From Sphingomonadaceae bacterium (GTDB lineage: Bacteria; Pseudomonadota; Alphaproteobacteria; Sphingomonadales; Sphingomonadaceae): a DNA stretch of 64,000 bases. The DNA is taken from NCBI GenBank assembly GCA_030147805.1, contig JASBUR010000031.1, positions 1 through 64,000 on the forward strand, read 5' to 3'. The notes under the pieces were generated by a model. That model was given only the letters and a program-made list of their open reading frames with translations, had not been told where the DNA came from and made no database searches. Each line of letters starts with the position of its first letter. Positions within the stretch are counted from its first letter, which is position 1. A program made the translations under genes and the position numbers. Shown here one piece after another: positions 10,883 to 25,123 of this stretch.

Positions 10883-12319
10883 ATGTCGATGAAGCGTAAC
10901 TGGTCTTTGCGCGCCCTCGCGGCCGCGTTGCTGGCGTCGACCCCGCTCGGCGCCGCGAGCGCCGATACTCTGCAGGAGGCGCTCGCCTCGGCCTATCTCA
11001 CCAACCCCGAGCTCACCGCGCAGCGTGCCGCGCAGCGGGCGATCGACGAATCGGTGGCGCTCGCCAATTCGAATTTCCGCCCGACGCTCGGGACGCAGGC
11101 GACCTTCAACCAGGACTTCACCGAGCCCGGTCGCCTCGACGAGGACGACGGCCGCCAGCTCAACGTCGGCCTGCGGCTGTCGCAGGACGTCTACACCGGC
11201 GGCTCCAACATGGCGACGCTGCGCGCCGCCGACCAGCGCGTGCTGTCGGGGCGGCAGAATCTGCGCGGCACCGAAAACCGCATCCTGCTCAACGCCGTCA
11301 CCGCCTACAACGACGTGCTACGCGATCAGGGTCTGGTCGAGCTCAACACCAACCAGGTCAGCGTGCTCGAGCAGCAGCTGCGCGCCAGCCGCGACCGCTT
11401 CGAGGTCGGCGACGTCACGCGTACCGACGTGGCGCAGAGCGATGCGCGCCTCGCCAATGCGCGCAGCCAGCGCATCGCCGCGATCGCCCGCCTGACCGCC
11501 AGCCGCGAGGCCTATCGTCGCACCGTCGGGCGCGCGCCGGTCGATCTGGCGGCGCCGCCGCCGCTGCCGCCGCTGCCGGGTACCGTCGAACAGGCGATCG
11601 ACATCGCGCATGCCGAAAACCCGTCGCTGATCTCGGCACGTTTCGTCGAGGCCGCGGCGCGCTACGATGTGCGTCTCGCCGAATCGGGCCGGCTGCCGAC
11701 GCTGGGCGTGTCGACCGACATCGGCTACCAGAACGTGCAGCTCGGCAGCTCGAACGCCAACCAGGGCTTCAGCATCACCGACTTCGGCCAGAGCATCGGC
11801 GCGACGCTCGTCGTGCCCTTCTATTCGGGCGGCGCGGTCTCGGCGCGTGTTCGCGAGGCGAAGGCGCGGCGCAGCCAGGCGATGGAGAATATCGTCGCGG
11901 TCGAGCGGCAGGTGACCGAGAACGTCCGCAATGCGTGGGAGCAGATCCAGACGGCGCGCGCCACCATCGAGGCGGCGCAGGTCGCGGTCAGCGCCAACGA
12001 ACTGGCGGTCGAGGGCACGCAGCAGGAAAATCTCGTCGGGTCGCGCAACATCCTCGATGTGCTCAACGCGCAGCAGGAGCTGCTGCTGGCGCAGACCAAT
12101 CTGGTGACCGCGCGCCGCGACGAATATGTCGCCGGCTATGCGTTGCTGGCGGCGCTCGGCCGTGTCGAGGCCGGCGCGCTCAGCCTGCCCGTCGAGGCCT
12201 ATGACCCGAAGGTCTATTACGACAGCGTTCGCGGCAAATGGGCCGGCGCCAACGGCCGCATCCCGGCGTCGGGGTCGACCGCGGTCGGCACCTCCGAAGT
12301 GACAAAGCCGGCCAACTAG
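10883..12319 (+). CDS. tolC: TolC family outer membrane efflux protein
   Basis: Signal peptide, DTLQEALASAYLTNPELTAQRAAQRAIDESVALANSNFRPTLG..., QENLVGSRNILDVLNAQQELLLAQTNLVTARRDEYVAGYALLAALG. Confidence 0.95.
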   Translation: MSMKRNWSLRALAAALLASTPLGAASADTLQEALASAYLTNPELTAQRAAQRAIDESVALANSNFRPTLGTQATFNQDFTEPGRLDEDDGRQLNVGLRLSQDVYTGGSNMATLRAADQRVLSGRQNLRGTENRILLNAVTAYNDVLRDQGLVELNTNQVSVLEQQLRASRDRFEVGDVTRTDVAQSDARLANARSQRIAAIARLTASREAYRRTVGRAPVDLAAPPPLPPLPGTVEQAIDIAHAENPSLISARFVEAAARYDVRLAESGRLPTLGVSTDIGYQNVQLGSSNANQGFSITDFGQSIGATLVVPFYSGGAVSARVREAKARRSQAMENIVAVERQVTENVRNAWEQIQTARATIEAAQVAVSANELAVEGTQQENLVGSRNILDVLNAQQELLLAQTNLVTARRDEYVAGYALLAALGRVEAGALSLPVEAYDPKVYYDSVRGKWAGANGRIPASGSTAVGTSEVTKPAN

Positions 12320-12334
12320 GCGAGAGTGGTCCGC

Positions 12335-12760
12335 ATGGCCGATACGCGCGAACCATCGATGGAGGAGATTCTCGCCTCCATCCGCCGCATCATCACCGAG
12401 GATGGCGAGGGGTCGCCGCCCGCGGGAGCGATTACCGTCGCCGCGCCGGCGGCGGATGACGGGGCGGGGGACGACGCGATCATCGCGCCGGCCGCCGACG
12501 TCCTCGAGCTGACGCAGCCGCTTCCCGAGCTCGTTGCCGGCGCCGGCCTGCTGTCCGAGACCACCGCGGCGGTTGCGTCGCAGTCGCTGTCGGCGCTCTC
12601 CGGGCTGGTGGTCCGCAACTATGAGGGCGCGGAAAACACGCTCGAGGGCCTGGTGCGCGAGATGCTGCGGCCGATGCTGCGCGAATGGCTCGACGCCAAC
12701 CTGCCCGAGCTCGTCGAGCGCATCGTCGCGCGCGAGGTCGAACGGATCACGCGACCCTAG
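12335..12760 (+). CDS. DUF2497 / PopZ-like polar organizing protein
   Basis: N-terminal EPSMEEILASIRRIITED and C-terminal LEGLVREMLRPMLREWLDANLPELVERIVAREVERI, as in the PopZ/DUF2497 family. Confidence 0.85.
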   Translation: MADTREPSMEEILASIRRIITEDGEGSPPAGAITVAAPAADDGAGDDAIIAPAADVLELTQPLPELVAGAGLLSETTAAVASQSLSALSGLVVRNYEGAENTLEGLVREMLRPMLREWLDANLPELVERIVAREVERITRP

Positions 12761-12830
12761 CCGTCGATTGATCGGCGGCGCGCCGCGGCGTCGCTTGCTC
12801 CTTCGCGCCGCGCGCCGCTAAAGGGGCGGC

Positions 12831-15476
12831 ATGACGATCGACAAGACCTATTCGCCCGCCGACATCGAGGCCCGCTGGTACCCGCATTGGGAGCAGTCGG
12901 GCGCGTTCCGTCCCGAACGGCCCGACGCCGAGCCGTTCACGATCGTCATTCCGCCGCCCAACGTCACCGGGTCGCTGCACATCGGCCACGCGCTCGACAA
13001 CACGCTGCAGGACGTGCTGATCCGCTACCACCGGCTGAAGGGCCGCGACGCGCTGTGGGTCGTCGGCACCGACCATGCCGGCATCGCGACGCAGCAGGTG
13101 GTCGAGCGCACGATCGCCGGGCAGGGGCTGACGCGCCAGTCGATGGGCCGCGACGCCTTCGTCAAGACGGTGTGGGAATGGAAGGAGCATTCGGGCGGCA
13201 CGATCACCCGGCAGCTCCGCCGTCTCGGCGCGTCGTGCGACTGGTCGAACGAGCGCTTCACCATGGACGAAGGCTTCAGCCGCGCCGTCCTCAAGGTGTT
13301 CGTCGATCTCTACCGCCAGGGCCTGCTCTACAAGGACAAGCGGCTGGTCAACTGGGACCCGAAGCTGCGCACCGCGATCTCCGATCTCGAGGTCGAACAG
13401 AAGGAAGTGCAGGGGAGCTTCACGCATTTCCGCTACCCGCTCGCCGACGGCTCGGGCCACATCGTCGTCGCGACGACGCGGCCCGAGACGATGCTCGCCG
13501 ACATGGCGGTCGCGGTGCATCCCGACGACGAACGCTACAAGGCGTGGATCGGCCAGCATATCGCGCAGCCGTTGACCGGGCGCCTCATCCCGATCGTCGC
13601 CGACGAACACGCCGACCCCGAGCTGGGTTCGGGCGCGGTCAAGATCACGCCGGGGCATGACTTCAACGATTTCGAGGTCGGGCGCCGCATCGGCATCGCC
13701 GCCGCCGACATGCTCAGCATGTTCGACCTCGACGGCAAGGTCCAGCAGACTGCCGACGGCCGCGTCCCGGCGAAATATCTCGGCATGGACCGCTTCGACG
13801 CGCGCAAGGCGATCGTCGCCGACATGGAGGAAGCCGGCTTCGTCGAGGCGATCGAGGACAAGACGATCCAGATGCCCTACGGCGACCGCTCGGGTGTCCC
13901 GATCGAGCCGCTGCTCACCGACCAATGGTATGTCGACGCCGCGACGCTGGCCAAGCCCGCGATCGAGGCGGTACGCAGCGGCCATACCAAATTCGTCCCC
14001 GCCACCTGGGAGAAGACCTATTTCAACTGGATGGAGAACATCCAGCCCTGGTGCGTGTCGCGCCAGTTGTGGTGGGGACATCAGATCCCGGCCTGGTACG
14101 ACGAAGACGGCAAGGTCTATGTCGCCGAGACCGAGGCCGAGGCGCAGGCCCAGGCGGGCGACAAGGCGCTGACGCGCGACCCCGATGTGCTCGACACCTG
14201 GTTCTCGTCGGGTCTATGGCCGTTCGGCACGCTCGGCTGGCCCGACGATACGCCGGCGTTGCGGCGCCATTATCCCAATTCGGTGCTTGTCACCGGCTTC
14301 GACATCATCTTCTTCTGGGTCGCCCGGATGATGATGCAGGGCCAGCATCTGATGGGCGAGCCGCCGTTCGCCACCGTCTACTGCCACGGTCTGGTGCGCG
14401 ACGCGAAGGGGCAGAAGATGTCCAAGTCGCGCGGCAACACCGTCGACCCGTTGGTGCTCATCAACCAATATGGCGCCGATGCGCTGCGCTTCACCATGAC
14501 CGCGATGGGGACGCAGGGCCGCGACATCAAACTCAGCGAAAAACGCGTCGAGGGCTATCGCAACTTCGGCACCAAGCTGTGGAACGCCGCGCGCTTCGCG
14601 CAATCGAACGGCATCGGGGCGTCGCAGCAGATCGGGCCGCCCGAGGCCAGCCTGCCGGTCAATCGCTGGATCATCGGCGAGGTGGCGAAGACCACGCAGG
14701 CGCTCGACCTGGCGATGGCCGAATTCCGCTTCGACGCCTATGCCGACACCATCTACCAGTTCGTCTGGAGCCGCTTCTGCGACTGGTATCTCGAGCTCAC
14801 CAAGCCGGTGCTCGGCGACGGGGCCACGGGTCCGGCCGCCGACGAAACCCGCGCGGTCGCCGGCTGGGCGCTCGACCAAATCCTCGTCATGCTCCACCCG
14901 GTGATGCCGTTCATCACCGAGGAGCTGTGGCACGCGCTCGGCGAGCGTCCCTATGACCTCATCCTCGCCAAATGGGTTGAGGCCGACGCCCATTCGATCG
15001 ATGCCGAGGCCGGCCCCGAGGTCGACTGGCTGATCAGGCTGGTCAGCGAGTTGCGTACGGCGCGCAACGAGCTGAACGTCCCCGCAGGCGCCAAGCTGCC
15101 GCTGTTCGTGCGTGAGGCGTCGCCCGAGACGGCGGCGCGGCTGTCGCGCAACGCTGCGGCGATCGAGCGGCTGGCGCGCATCCAGGGCATCAGCCACGAG
15201 GCGGCGCCCGCCGGCGGCGCCGCGCAGGTGGTGGTCGGCGAGGCGACCTTCGTGCTGCCGCTCGAAGGCGTCATCGATCTGGCGGCGGAGAAGGCCCGGC
15301 TCGAGAAGGCGGCGACCGCCGCCGAGAAGGAGCGCGATGCGCTCGCCGGCCGGCTCGGCAACCCCGGCTTCGTCGAACGTGCCAAGCCCGAGGCGGTCGA
15401 GAAGGCGCGTAGCGACCATGCCGAGCACAGCGAGAATGCCGCGCGCATCCGCTCGGCGCTTGCGCGTCTAGGCTGA
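12831..15476 (+). CDS. valS: Valine--tRNA ligase
   Basis: [29 protein letters not shown]-terminal coiled coil; 881 aa. Confidence 0.98.
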   Translation: MTIDKTYSPADIEARWYPHWEQSGAFRPERPDAEPFTIVIPPPNVTGSLHIGHALDNTLQDVLIRYHRLKGRDALWVVGTDHAGIATQQVVERTIAGQGLTRQSMGRDAFVKTVWEWKEHSGGTITRQLRRLGASCDWSNERFTMDEGFSRAVLKVFVDLYRQGLLYKDKRLVNWDPKLRTAISDLEVEQKEVQGSFTHFRYPLADGSGHIVVATTRPETMLADMAVAVHPDDERYKAWIGQHIAQPLTGRLIPIVADEHADPELGSGAVKITPGHDFNDFEVGRRIGIAAADMLSMFDLDGKVQQTADGRVPAKYLGMDRFDARKAIVADMEEAGFVEAIEDKTIQMPYGDRSGVPIEPLLTDQWYVDAATLAKPAIEAVRSGHTKFVPATWEKTYFNWMENIQPWCVSRQLWWGHQIPAWYDEDGKVYVAETEAEAQAQAGDKALTRDPDVLDTWFSSGLWPFGTLGWPDDTPALRRHYPNSVLVTGFDIIFFWVARMMMQGQHLMGEPPFATVYCHGLVRDAKGQKMSKSRGNTVDPLVLINQYGADALRFTMTAMGTQGRDIKLSEKRVEGYRNFGTKLWNAARFAQSNGIGASQQIGPPEASLPVNRWIIGEVAKTTQALDLAMAEFRFDAYADTIYQFVWSRFCDWYLELTKPVLGDGATGPAADETRAVAGWALDQILVMLHPVMPFITEELWHALGERPYDLILAKWVEADAHSIDAEAGPEVDWLIRLVSELRTARNELNVPAGAKLPLFVREASPETAARLSRNAAAIERLARIQGISHEAAPAGGAAQVVVGEATFVLPLEGVIDLAAEKARLEKAATAAEKERDALAGRLGNPGFVERAKPEAVEKARSDHAEHSENAARIRSALARLG

Positions 15477-15578
15477 CACCCAGACGAGGAAGGCGAGCAG
15501 CAGCGCTCCCGCGACGCCGCCGGCGATGACCAGGCGGCGTTCGCGCCGGAGGGTGGGGGGCTTGCGCTTGCGGGCCAT
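15468..15578 (-). CDS. Small single-TM hypothetical protein (36 aa)
   Basis: Minus-strand reading [36 protein letters not shown]; basic N-terminus plus one TM; stop overlaps the 3' end of valS. Confidence 0.4.
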   Translation of the reverse strand: MARKRKPPTLRRERRLVIAGGVAGALLLAFLVWVSA

Positions 15579-15654
15579 GGCGGCAGGCTATCGCATCCGC
15601 CAGCGGGCGTCATCCCCGCGTGACGCTGCCGATGGCGTGCGCTAAGCCAGCGCC

Positions 15655-16804
15655 GTGGACCTCGATCTCATCCTCGTCGGCGGCGGGCTCGCGAACGGGC
15701 TCATCGCGCTGAAGCTGGCAAAGGTGCGCCCCGAGCTTCGCGTCGCGATCGTCGAGGCGGCCGACCGGATCGGCGGCAACCACACCTGGTCGTCGTTCGA
15801 CGGCGACCTGCGCAGCGCGCAGCGCGCGTGGACCGCGCGGCTCTACGTCAAGCAATGGCGCGGCTATGTCGTGGCCTTCCCCGGCTACCGGCGGACGCTC
15901 GGCCTCGGCTACGCCAGCGCGACCAGCGACCGGCTCGATGCCGAGGTGCGCGGCGTCGTGCCGCCCGAGCGGCTGTTCTTCGGCCAGCCGGTGACCGCGA
16001 TCACCCCGACCTCGGTGACTCTCGCCGACCAGACGACGCTCCGCGCCAAGGCGGTGATCGACGGGCGCGGCGCGCTGCCCAGCCGCCATCTCGACCTGCG
16101 CTGGCAGAAATTCGTCGGCCAGCATGTCGAGCTTGCCGAGCCGCACGGCCTGTCGCACCCGATCGTCATGGATGCGACCGTCGCCCAGCAGGACGGCTAT
16201 CGCTTCGTCTACGTGCTGCCGTTCGGCAACCGCGAGCTGCTGATCGAGGATACCTATTATAGCGACGGTGCCGATCTCGATCCCGAGGCGCTTCGCGCGC
16301 GCATCGCCGACTATGCGGCGAACCGGGGCTGGAAGATCGCGCGGCTGATCCGCGAGGAGCAGGGGGTGCTGCCGATCGCGCTCGGCGGCGACATCGCCGC
16401 TTTCTGGGACGAAGGCGAGGCGGGGGTGCCGCGGACCGGCCTGCGCGCCGCGATGTTTCACCCGACGACCGGCTACAGCTTCCCCGACGCGGCGCGCGTT
16501 GCCGACCTGATCGCCGGCATCAAGAACCTCGATGCGCCGAAGCTCTACGCGGCGTTACGCCGGCACAGCGAGGCGGCGTGGAAGGCGCGCGGCTTCTACC
16601 GGCTGCTCAATCGCATGCTGTTTCTCGCCGCCGAGCCGGGCCGGCGCTATGCGATCCTCGAACGCTTCTACCGGCTCGACGAGGGGCTGATCGCCCGCTT
16701 CTACGCCGGCACCTCGACGCTGTTCGACAAGGCGCGAATCCTCGTCGGCAAACCGCCCGTGCCGATCCGGCGCGCGCTCAAGGTCATGAAGGAAAAGCCG
16801 CGGC

Positions 16805-16812
<8 letters not shown>
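15655..16812 (+). CDS. crtY: Lycopene beta-cyclase
   Basis: DLILVGGGLANGLIALKLAKVRPELRVAIVEAADRIGGNHTWSSFDGDL...ALGGDIAAFWDEGEAGVPRTGLRAAMFHPTTGYSFPDA; GTG start. Confidence 0.96.
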
Positions 16813-18286
<1,474 letters not shown>

Positions 18287-18386
18287 GCGCCATCGGTCGG
18301 GCTTGGTCGAGAGTGGCTCCCCGCCTTCGCGGGGATGACGACATATGCAGCGTGGAACTCCCCGTTCGCAGCAGGCTTCATCAGCC

Positions 18387-19334
18387 ATGATCCCGCGCCA
18401 CACCCAGCATGACCATCTGGTCGACAAGAGCCGCGCCGCGATCGCCAAGGGCTCGAAGAGCTTCGCGCTCGCGGCGATGCTGTTCGACGCGAAGACGCGC
18501 GAGCGCGCGTGGCTGCTCTATGCCTGGTGCCGCCACTGCGACGACGTCATCGACGCGCAGATCGGCGGGCACGGCCATGTCGAGCCCGCCGACGACATCG
18601 ATACGCGGCTGGCGCATATCGAGGGACTCACGCGCCGCGCCCTCGCCGGCGAGACCACCGGCGACTGGCCGTTCGATGCGCTGGGGCGCGTCGCCGCCGA
18701 GACCGGCCTGCCGGCGCGCTATCCGCTCGAGCTCATCGCCGGCTTCGCGATGGACGCGCGCGAGCGCAACTACCGCAGCTTCGACGACACGCTCGACTAT
18801 TGCTACCATGTCGCCGGCGTGGTCGGGGTGATGATGGCGATCGTCATGGGGGTGGACCCCGACGACCGCGCGACGCTCGAGCGCGCCGCCGACCTCGGGC
18901 TCGCCTTCCAGCTCAACAACATCGTCCGCGACATCTTCGACGATGCGAAGATCGGCCGCTGCTATCTGCCCGACGAATGGCTGACCGACGCCGACATCCC
19001 GCCCGGCGAGTTCGACAAGCCGAACTTCGCCCGCGCGCTCGCCGAGGTCGTCGCGCGCATCGTCGCGGAGGGCGAGCGCTATGCCGATTCGGCGCGCTAC
19101 GGCACGCCCGCGCTGCCGTTCCGATCGGCGTGGGCGGTGCTGTCGGCCGCCGACATCTATGCCGGGATCGGCCGCGAGGTGCGCCGCCTCGGCCCCGATG
19201 CCTGGCGCACGCGCGTTTCGACGCCCAAGCCCGCCAAGCTGGCCGCGGTCGCCAAGGCGCTGCCGCAGGCGGCGGCGCGGCATCTGCTCTACGCCGGCGC
19301 TAGCCCGCGCGACGGGCTGTGGACGATGCCCTGA
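18387..19334 (+). CDS. crtB: Phytoene synthase
   Basis: SFALAAMLFDAKTRERAWLLYAWCRHCDDVIDAQ...DLGLAFQLNNIVRDIFDDAKIGRCYLPDEWL. Confidence 0.96.
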   Translation: MIPRHTQHDHLVDKSRAAIAKGSKSFALAAMLFDAKTRERAWLLYAWCRHCDDVIDAQIGGHGHVEPADDIDTRLAHIEGLTRRALAGETTGDWPFDALGRVAAETGLPARYPLELIAGFAMDARERNYRSFDDTLDYCYHVAGVVGVMMAIVMGVDPDDRATLERAADLGLAFQLNNIVRDIFDDAKIGRCYLPDEWLTDADIPPGEFDKPNFARALAEVVARIVAEGERYADSARYGTPALPFRSAWAVLSAADIYAGIGREVRRLGPDAWRTRVSTPKPAKLAAVAKALPQAAARHLLYAGASPRDGLWTMP

Positions 19335-19812
19335 GCCGTACCTGCTCGTTCGACGCCAGCTCGGCCTTCAGCCGGCGTACCGGCGGCGCGTAGAGGAAGC
19401 CGAACGACACCGTACCCTGCTTGGTCTCGGCGGCATGATGCAGCCGGTGCGCCTGGACGATGCGGCGCATATAGGCGCTCTTGGGGCGCCAGCCGTGCTT
19501 GAGCCGACGATGGACGATGACGTCGTGGAAGCCGAAATAGATCATCCCGTAACCAGCGACGCCGGCCCCCGCCCAGGCGAATCCCGGCGACAGCCCGCCC
19601 TGCGTACCGAGATAGATCAGCAGGATCGACGGCAGCGCGAAGATGAAGGCGAACCAGTCGTTCGCCTCGAACCAGCCGCGGCGCGGCCGGTGATGCGACT
19701 CGTGCAGGAACCACATGAAGCCGTGCATCACCCAGCGGTGCATCGCATAGGCGAAGCCCTCCATGAACGCGATCGTCGCGACGAGGATCAGAAGGCCGGT
19801 GCCGAGAGTCAT
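19300..19812 (-). CDS. crtZ: Beta-carotene hydroxylase (CrtZ type, sterol desaturase superfamily)
   Basis: EGFAYAMHRWVMHGFMWFLHESHHRPRRGWFEANDWFAFIFALPSILLIYLG...FHDVIVHRR...AHRLHHA histidine motifs. Confidence 0.92.
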   Translation of the reverse strand: MTLGTGLLILVATIAFMEGFAYAMHRWVMHGFMWFLHESHHRPRRGWFEANDWFAFIFALPSILLIYLGTQGGLSPGFAWAGAGVAGYGMIYFGFHDVIVHRRLKHGWRPKSAYMRRIVQAHRLHHAAETKQGTVSFGFLYAPPVRRLKAELASNEQVRLRASSTARRAG

Positions 19813-19892
19813 GGCCGCCGCTATAGCGCGCCCGACCGCCTATTGGACAGCCCGCGCTTCCCTTCGCCGCGGCAAAGGCCTAGCGCGGGCGG

Positions 19893-20609
19893 ATGACCGC
19901 GCGGCAGCAGACGATGATGAGCCTGGCGCTGGGGACGACGATCCACGCCGGCTGGCTGCTGCTGCACGTCGTCGGCATCTTCGTCTACGAGCTGCCCGGC
20001 TCGCCCGCGCTCGTCGCCGCCGTGATTCTCGTCCAGACCTGGCTGTCGGCCGGGATGTTCATCGTCATGCACGATTGCATCCACGGCAGCTTCGCGCCGG
20101 GCCGGCCGCGGCTCAACCGCGCCATCGGCCGGCTGTGCGCCGCGCTCTACGCCGGCTTCGCCTATGGCGGACTGGCGACCAACCACCACCGGCACCATCG
20201 CCATCCCGGTACCGCCGACGATCCCGACTTCGACGCTCGTGACCCGCGCGCCTTCGTGCGCTGGTACGTCCACTTCTTCGCCGGCTATTATTCGCACGGC
20301 CAGATCCTGCGGATCACCGCGATGGCGCTGGCTTATCTGGCGCTCGGCGCCAGCCTCGCCAACATCGTGGTCTTCTGGGCGGTGCCGGCGCTGCTGTCGT
20401 CGGTGCAGCTGTTCCTGTTCGGCACCTGGCTGCCGCACCGGCACGGCGACGCACCCTTCGCCGATCGGCACAATGCGCGCAGCACGCCGGTCGGCTGGCT
20501 GGGCTCGCTGGTCAGCTGCTTCCACTTCGGCGGCTTCCACCACGAGCATCATCTTCACCCGGCGCTGCCGTGGTGGGCGCTGCCTCAGGCGAGGAAGCGC
20601 GCCGCATAG
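19893..20609 (+). CDS. crtW: Beta-carotene ketolase (CrtW type)
   Basis: FIVMHDCIHGSFAPG, NHHRHHRHPGTADDPDF, FGTWLPHRHGDAPFADRHNARSTPVGWLGSLVSCFHFGGFHHEHHLHPALPWWALP. Confidence 0.9.
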   Translation: MTARQQTMMSLALGTTIHAGWLLLHVVGIFVYELPGSPALVAAVILVQTWLSAGMFIVMHDCIHGSFAPGRPRLNRAIGRLCAALYAGFAYGGLATNHHRHHRHPGTADDPDFDARDPRAFVRWYVHFFAGYYSHGQILRITAMALAYLALGASLANIVVFWAVPALLSSVQLFLFGTWLPHRHGDAPFADRHNARSTPVGWLGSLVSCFHFGGFHHEHHLHPALPWWALPQARKRAA

Positions 20610-21829
20610 CCGGCGAAGCGCTCGCGCACCTCGCGCGCGTCGATCCCGAAATCGGCGAGATCATAGCGGTGCGTCGCATAGGGGTGTTCGCGTGCCGCGC
20701 GCTCGAGATAGGCGGTCATCGGCGCGACCGCCGGGGCGATGTCGAGATCGAGGAAGTCGTAGATCGCGCTCATCGTGCCGCGCCAGTCGCGGTTCATTTC
20801 CTCGAAGCCGACATCGAGCTGCTGGCCCGGCCCCAGCTGCGCGCGCACCGCGAGGCAGCGGTTCATCCGGTGCCCGGTCTTGTGCAGCCACTCCGCGCCG
20901 ATCCAGTGCGGATCGACGTCGTCGCTCTGCACGACCATCTGATGCCAGGCGAGCGAGCAGGCCGAGCCGACGACGCTGACCGGATCGCGGTGCGTGAAGA
21001 TGAGGCGCGCGTCGGGGAACACGCTGAGCAGCGCGTCGAGATCCTGCATATGCTGCGGCGTCTTGAGCACCCAGGGCTTGGCCGGATCCTCGCCGCGGAA
21101 CCAGCCGGTGAGCCGCAGCAGGTCGGCGAGATGCGTATAGGCGGGCGTCGCATCCTGCGCCTCGCACCAGCGCGCATAGCTCGGCACGCGCCGCTGCGCC
21201 TCGATCTGCGCGCCCCAGACGCTGTTCTCGAGCAGGCCGAGCTCCTCGTCGGGTTCGAGCGGGCCGGTCGGGTGGACGGCGGCATTGGCCGGGTTGATCC
21301 AGTTGAGCGCCTTCCAACCGCGCGCGGTGTAGGCGATGCGCGGATCGCGGCGGCGGCGGAAGCTCGATGGCCAGGGCACCGGGCACAGAGCCTCGTAGAG
21401 GCGGAGATGCGCGAAGCGCGCGTCGCAGGCGAGCAGCCGGTGCAGCCGTGTCGTGCCCGAGCGCATCGGCCCGACGATGACCACCGGCGCGGCGAGCGGG
21501 CGGGCGCGGATCTCGGGGTGGCGCGCGAACAGCGCCTCGGCCCACAGCCGTTCCTTCAGCAGCTTGAGCAGCGAGCCATGCGCGATCGTCCGCCCGATCG
21601 GGTTGAGCCGTGCCTCGTCGCGCAGCGCCGGCAGCAGCTGGCGCAAGGGCGCGCGGAACCACGTGTCGCCGAAGTCGTCGAGCCCGGTCGCGCGTCTCGC
21701 CTGGCGGTCGAGCGTCGCCTCTTCGAGGTCGGGCGGCGGCAGCAGGCGCCGCTCCCACAGCTTCGGCAGCACGCGATTGGCATGCCGCACCAGCATCGGG
21801 CGATAGGCGGTGGCGGGCGGCAACGGCAT
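20585..21829 (-). CDS. Sulfotransferase family protein
   Basis: PVVIVGPMRSGTTRLHRLLACDARFAHLRLYEALCPVPWPS (PAPS-binding-like) and LLSVFPDARLIFTHRDPVSVVGSACSL. Confidence 0.9.
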   Translation of the reverse strand: MPLPPATAYRPMLVRHANRVLPKLWERRLLPPPDLEEATLDRQARRATGLDDFGDTWFRAPLRQLLPALRDEARLNPIGRTIAHGSLLKLLKERLWAEALFARHPEIRARPLAAPVVIVGPMRSGTTRLHRLLACDARFAHLRLYEALCPVPWPSSFRRRRDPRIAYTARGWKALNWINPANAAVHPTGPLEPDEELGLLENSVWGAQIEAQRRVPSYARWCEAQDATPAYTHLADLLRLTGWFRGEDPAKPWVLKTPQHMQDLDALLSVFPDARLIFTHRDPVSVVGSACSLAWHQMVVQSDDVDPHWIGAEWLHKTGHRMNRCLAVRAQLGPGQQLDVGFEEMNRDWRGTMSAIYDFLDLDIAPAVAPMTAYLERAAREHPYATHRYDLADFGIDAREVRERFAGYAARFLA

Positions 21830-21930
21830 CGGCGCCGCTTCTAGCCGAGCGCGAGGCGTTCGTCAGCGCCGGTTCAGGCGACGGCGAACATCTTGAGGCA
21901 CCGCACGTTTGCGTCGCGAAGGAGTCGACG

Positions 21931-22254
21931 ATGAAGCCGATCTGGATCCTGCCGATAGCCGCGGTGCTGGCGATCGGCGCCTGCGCCTCGCCCGAGGTGC
22001 GCATTTCGCAAAAGCTGATGGAGTATGGCTTCGATCGCTCGACGGCGACCTGCGTCGGCAGCGAGCTCGACGACCGGCTGTCGAACCGGCAGCTGCGCAC
22101 GCTCGCCGACATCGTCACCGGCATGACGCGCAACGGGCGCGACATCCGCGACATGACGGTGCGCGACCTTGCCGATCACGTCCGCCGCAGCGGCGACCCC
22201 GAACTGTTCGCGGTGCTGACCCGCGCCGGAATCGGCTGCGCCGTCCTCGGCTAG
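21931..22254 (+). CDS. Hypothetical putative lipoprotein
   Basis: MKPIWILPIAAVLAIGACASPEVR lipobox-like N-terminus; 107 aa. Confidence 0.7.
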   Translation: MKPIWILPIAAVLAIGACASPEVRISQKLMEYGFDRSTATCVGSELDDRLSNRQLRTLADIVTGMTRNGRDIRDMTVRDLADHVRRSGDPELFAVLTRAGIGCAVLG

Positions 22255-22439
22255 AACAGGCTCAGGATTCCGCGCAGCCGGCTGTGCAGCGGCGGCCGCG
22301 GCCGGCGGTAGCCGCCGCGCATCGCCCAACCCATGAAACGCATATACAGGCACTGGTCCACGGTAGATCCCCTCGGCCGTGTCGTCGCGCAGGGATAACC
22401 ACGAGTCGGTTGCGGTGCTGTGACAGTCGGCGTGACCGC

Positions 22440-24644
<2,205 letters not shown>

Positions 24645-24721
24645 GCCAGCAATATGGCGGCTGGACATGCTTTGTTCCAGCGGTAGCATGCGCTTCGGGA
24701 CATAATTGCGGGAGGCAAGGG

Positions 24722-25123
24722 ATGATCGGCTATTCGACCATCGGCAGCAATGACATGGCGGCGGCGCGCGCCTTCTTCGACGAGCTGCTCGCACCGCTCG
24801 GTGCGAAACGCATCATGGAGTTCGGCGACGACCTCGGCGGCTTCACCATGTGGGGCGTGAGCTGGGACAAGCCGGGGCTGGCGGTGACGCGTCCCTACAA
24901 CCGGGAGCGGGCGACGCCCGGCAATGGCACCATGGTCGCGCTGACCGTCGATACCCGCGCCCGGGTCGATGAGCTTCACGCGAAGGCGCTGTCGCTCGGC
25001 GGCACCGATGAAGGCGCCCCCGGCCTGCGCGGCGACGAGGGGCCGCAAGCCTTCTATGCCGCCTATTTCCGCGACCTCGACGGCAACAAGTTCTGCGCGT
25101 TCAGGATGGGACCGGCGACCTAG
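24722..25123 (+). CDS. VOC (glyoxalase-like) family protein
   Basis: [37 protein letters not shown]...[19 protein letters not shown]. Confidence 0.88.
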   Translation: MIGYSTIGSNDMAAARAFFDELLAPLGAKRIMEFGDDLGGFTMWGVSWDKPGLAVTRPYNRERATPGNGTMVALTVDTRARVDELHAKALSLGGTDEGAPGLRGDEGPQAFYAAYFRDLDGNKFCAFRMGPAT

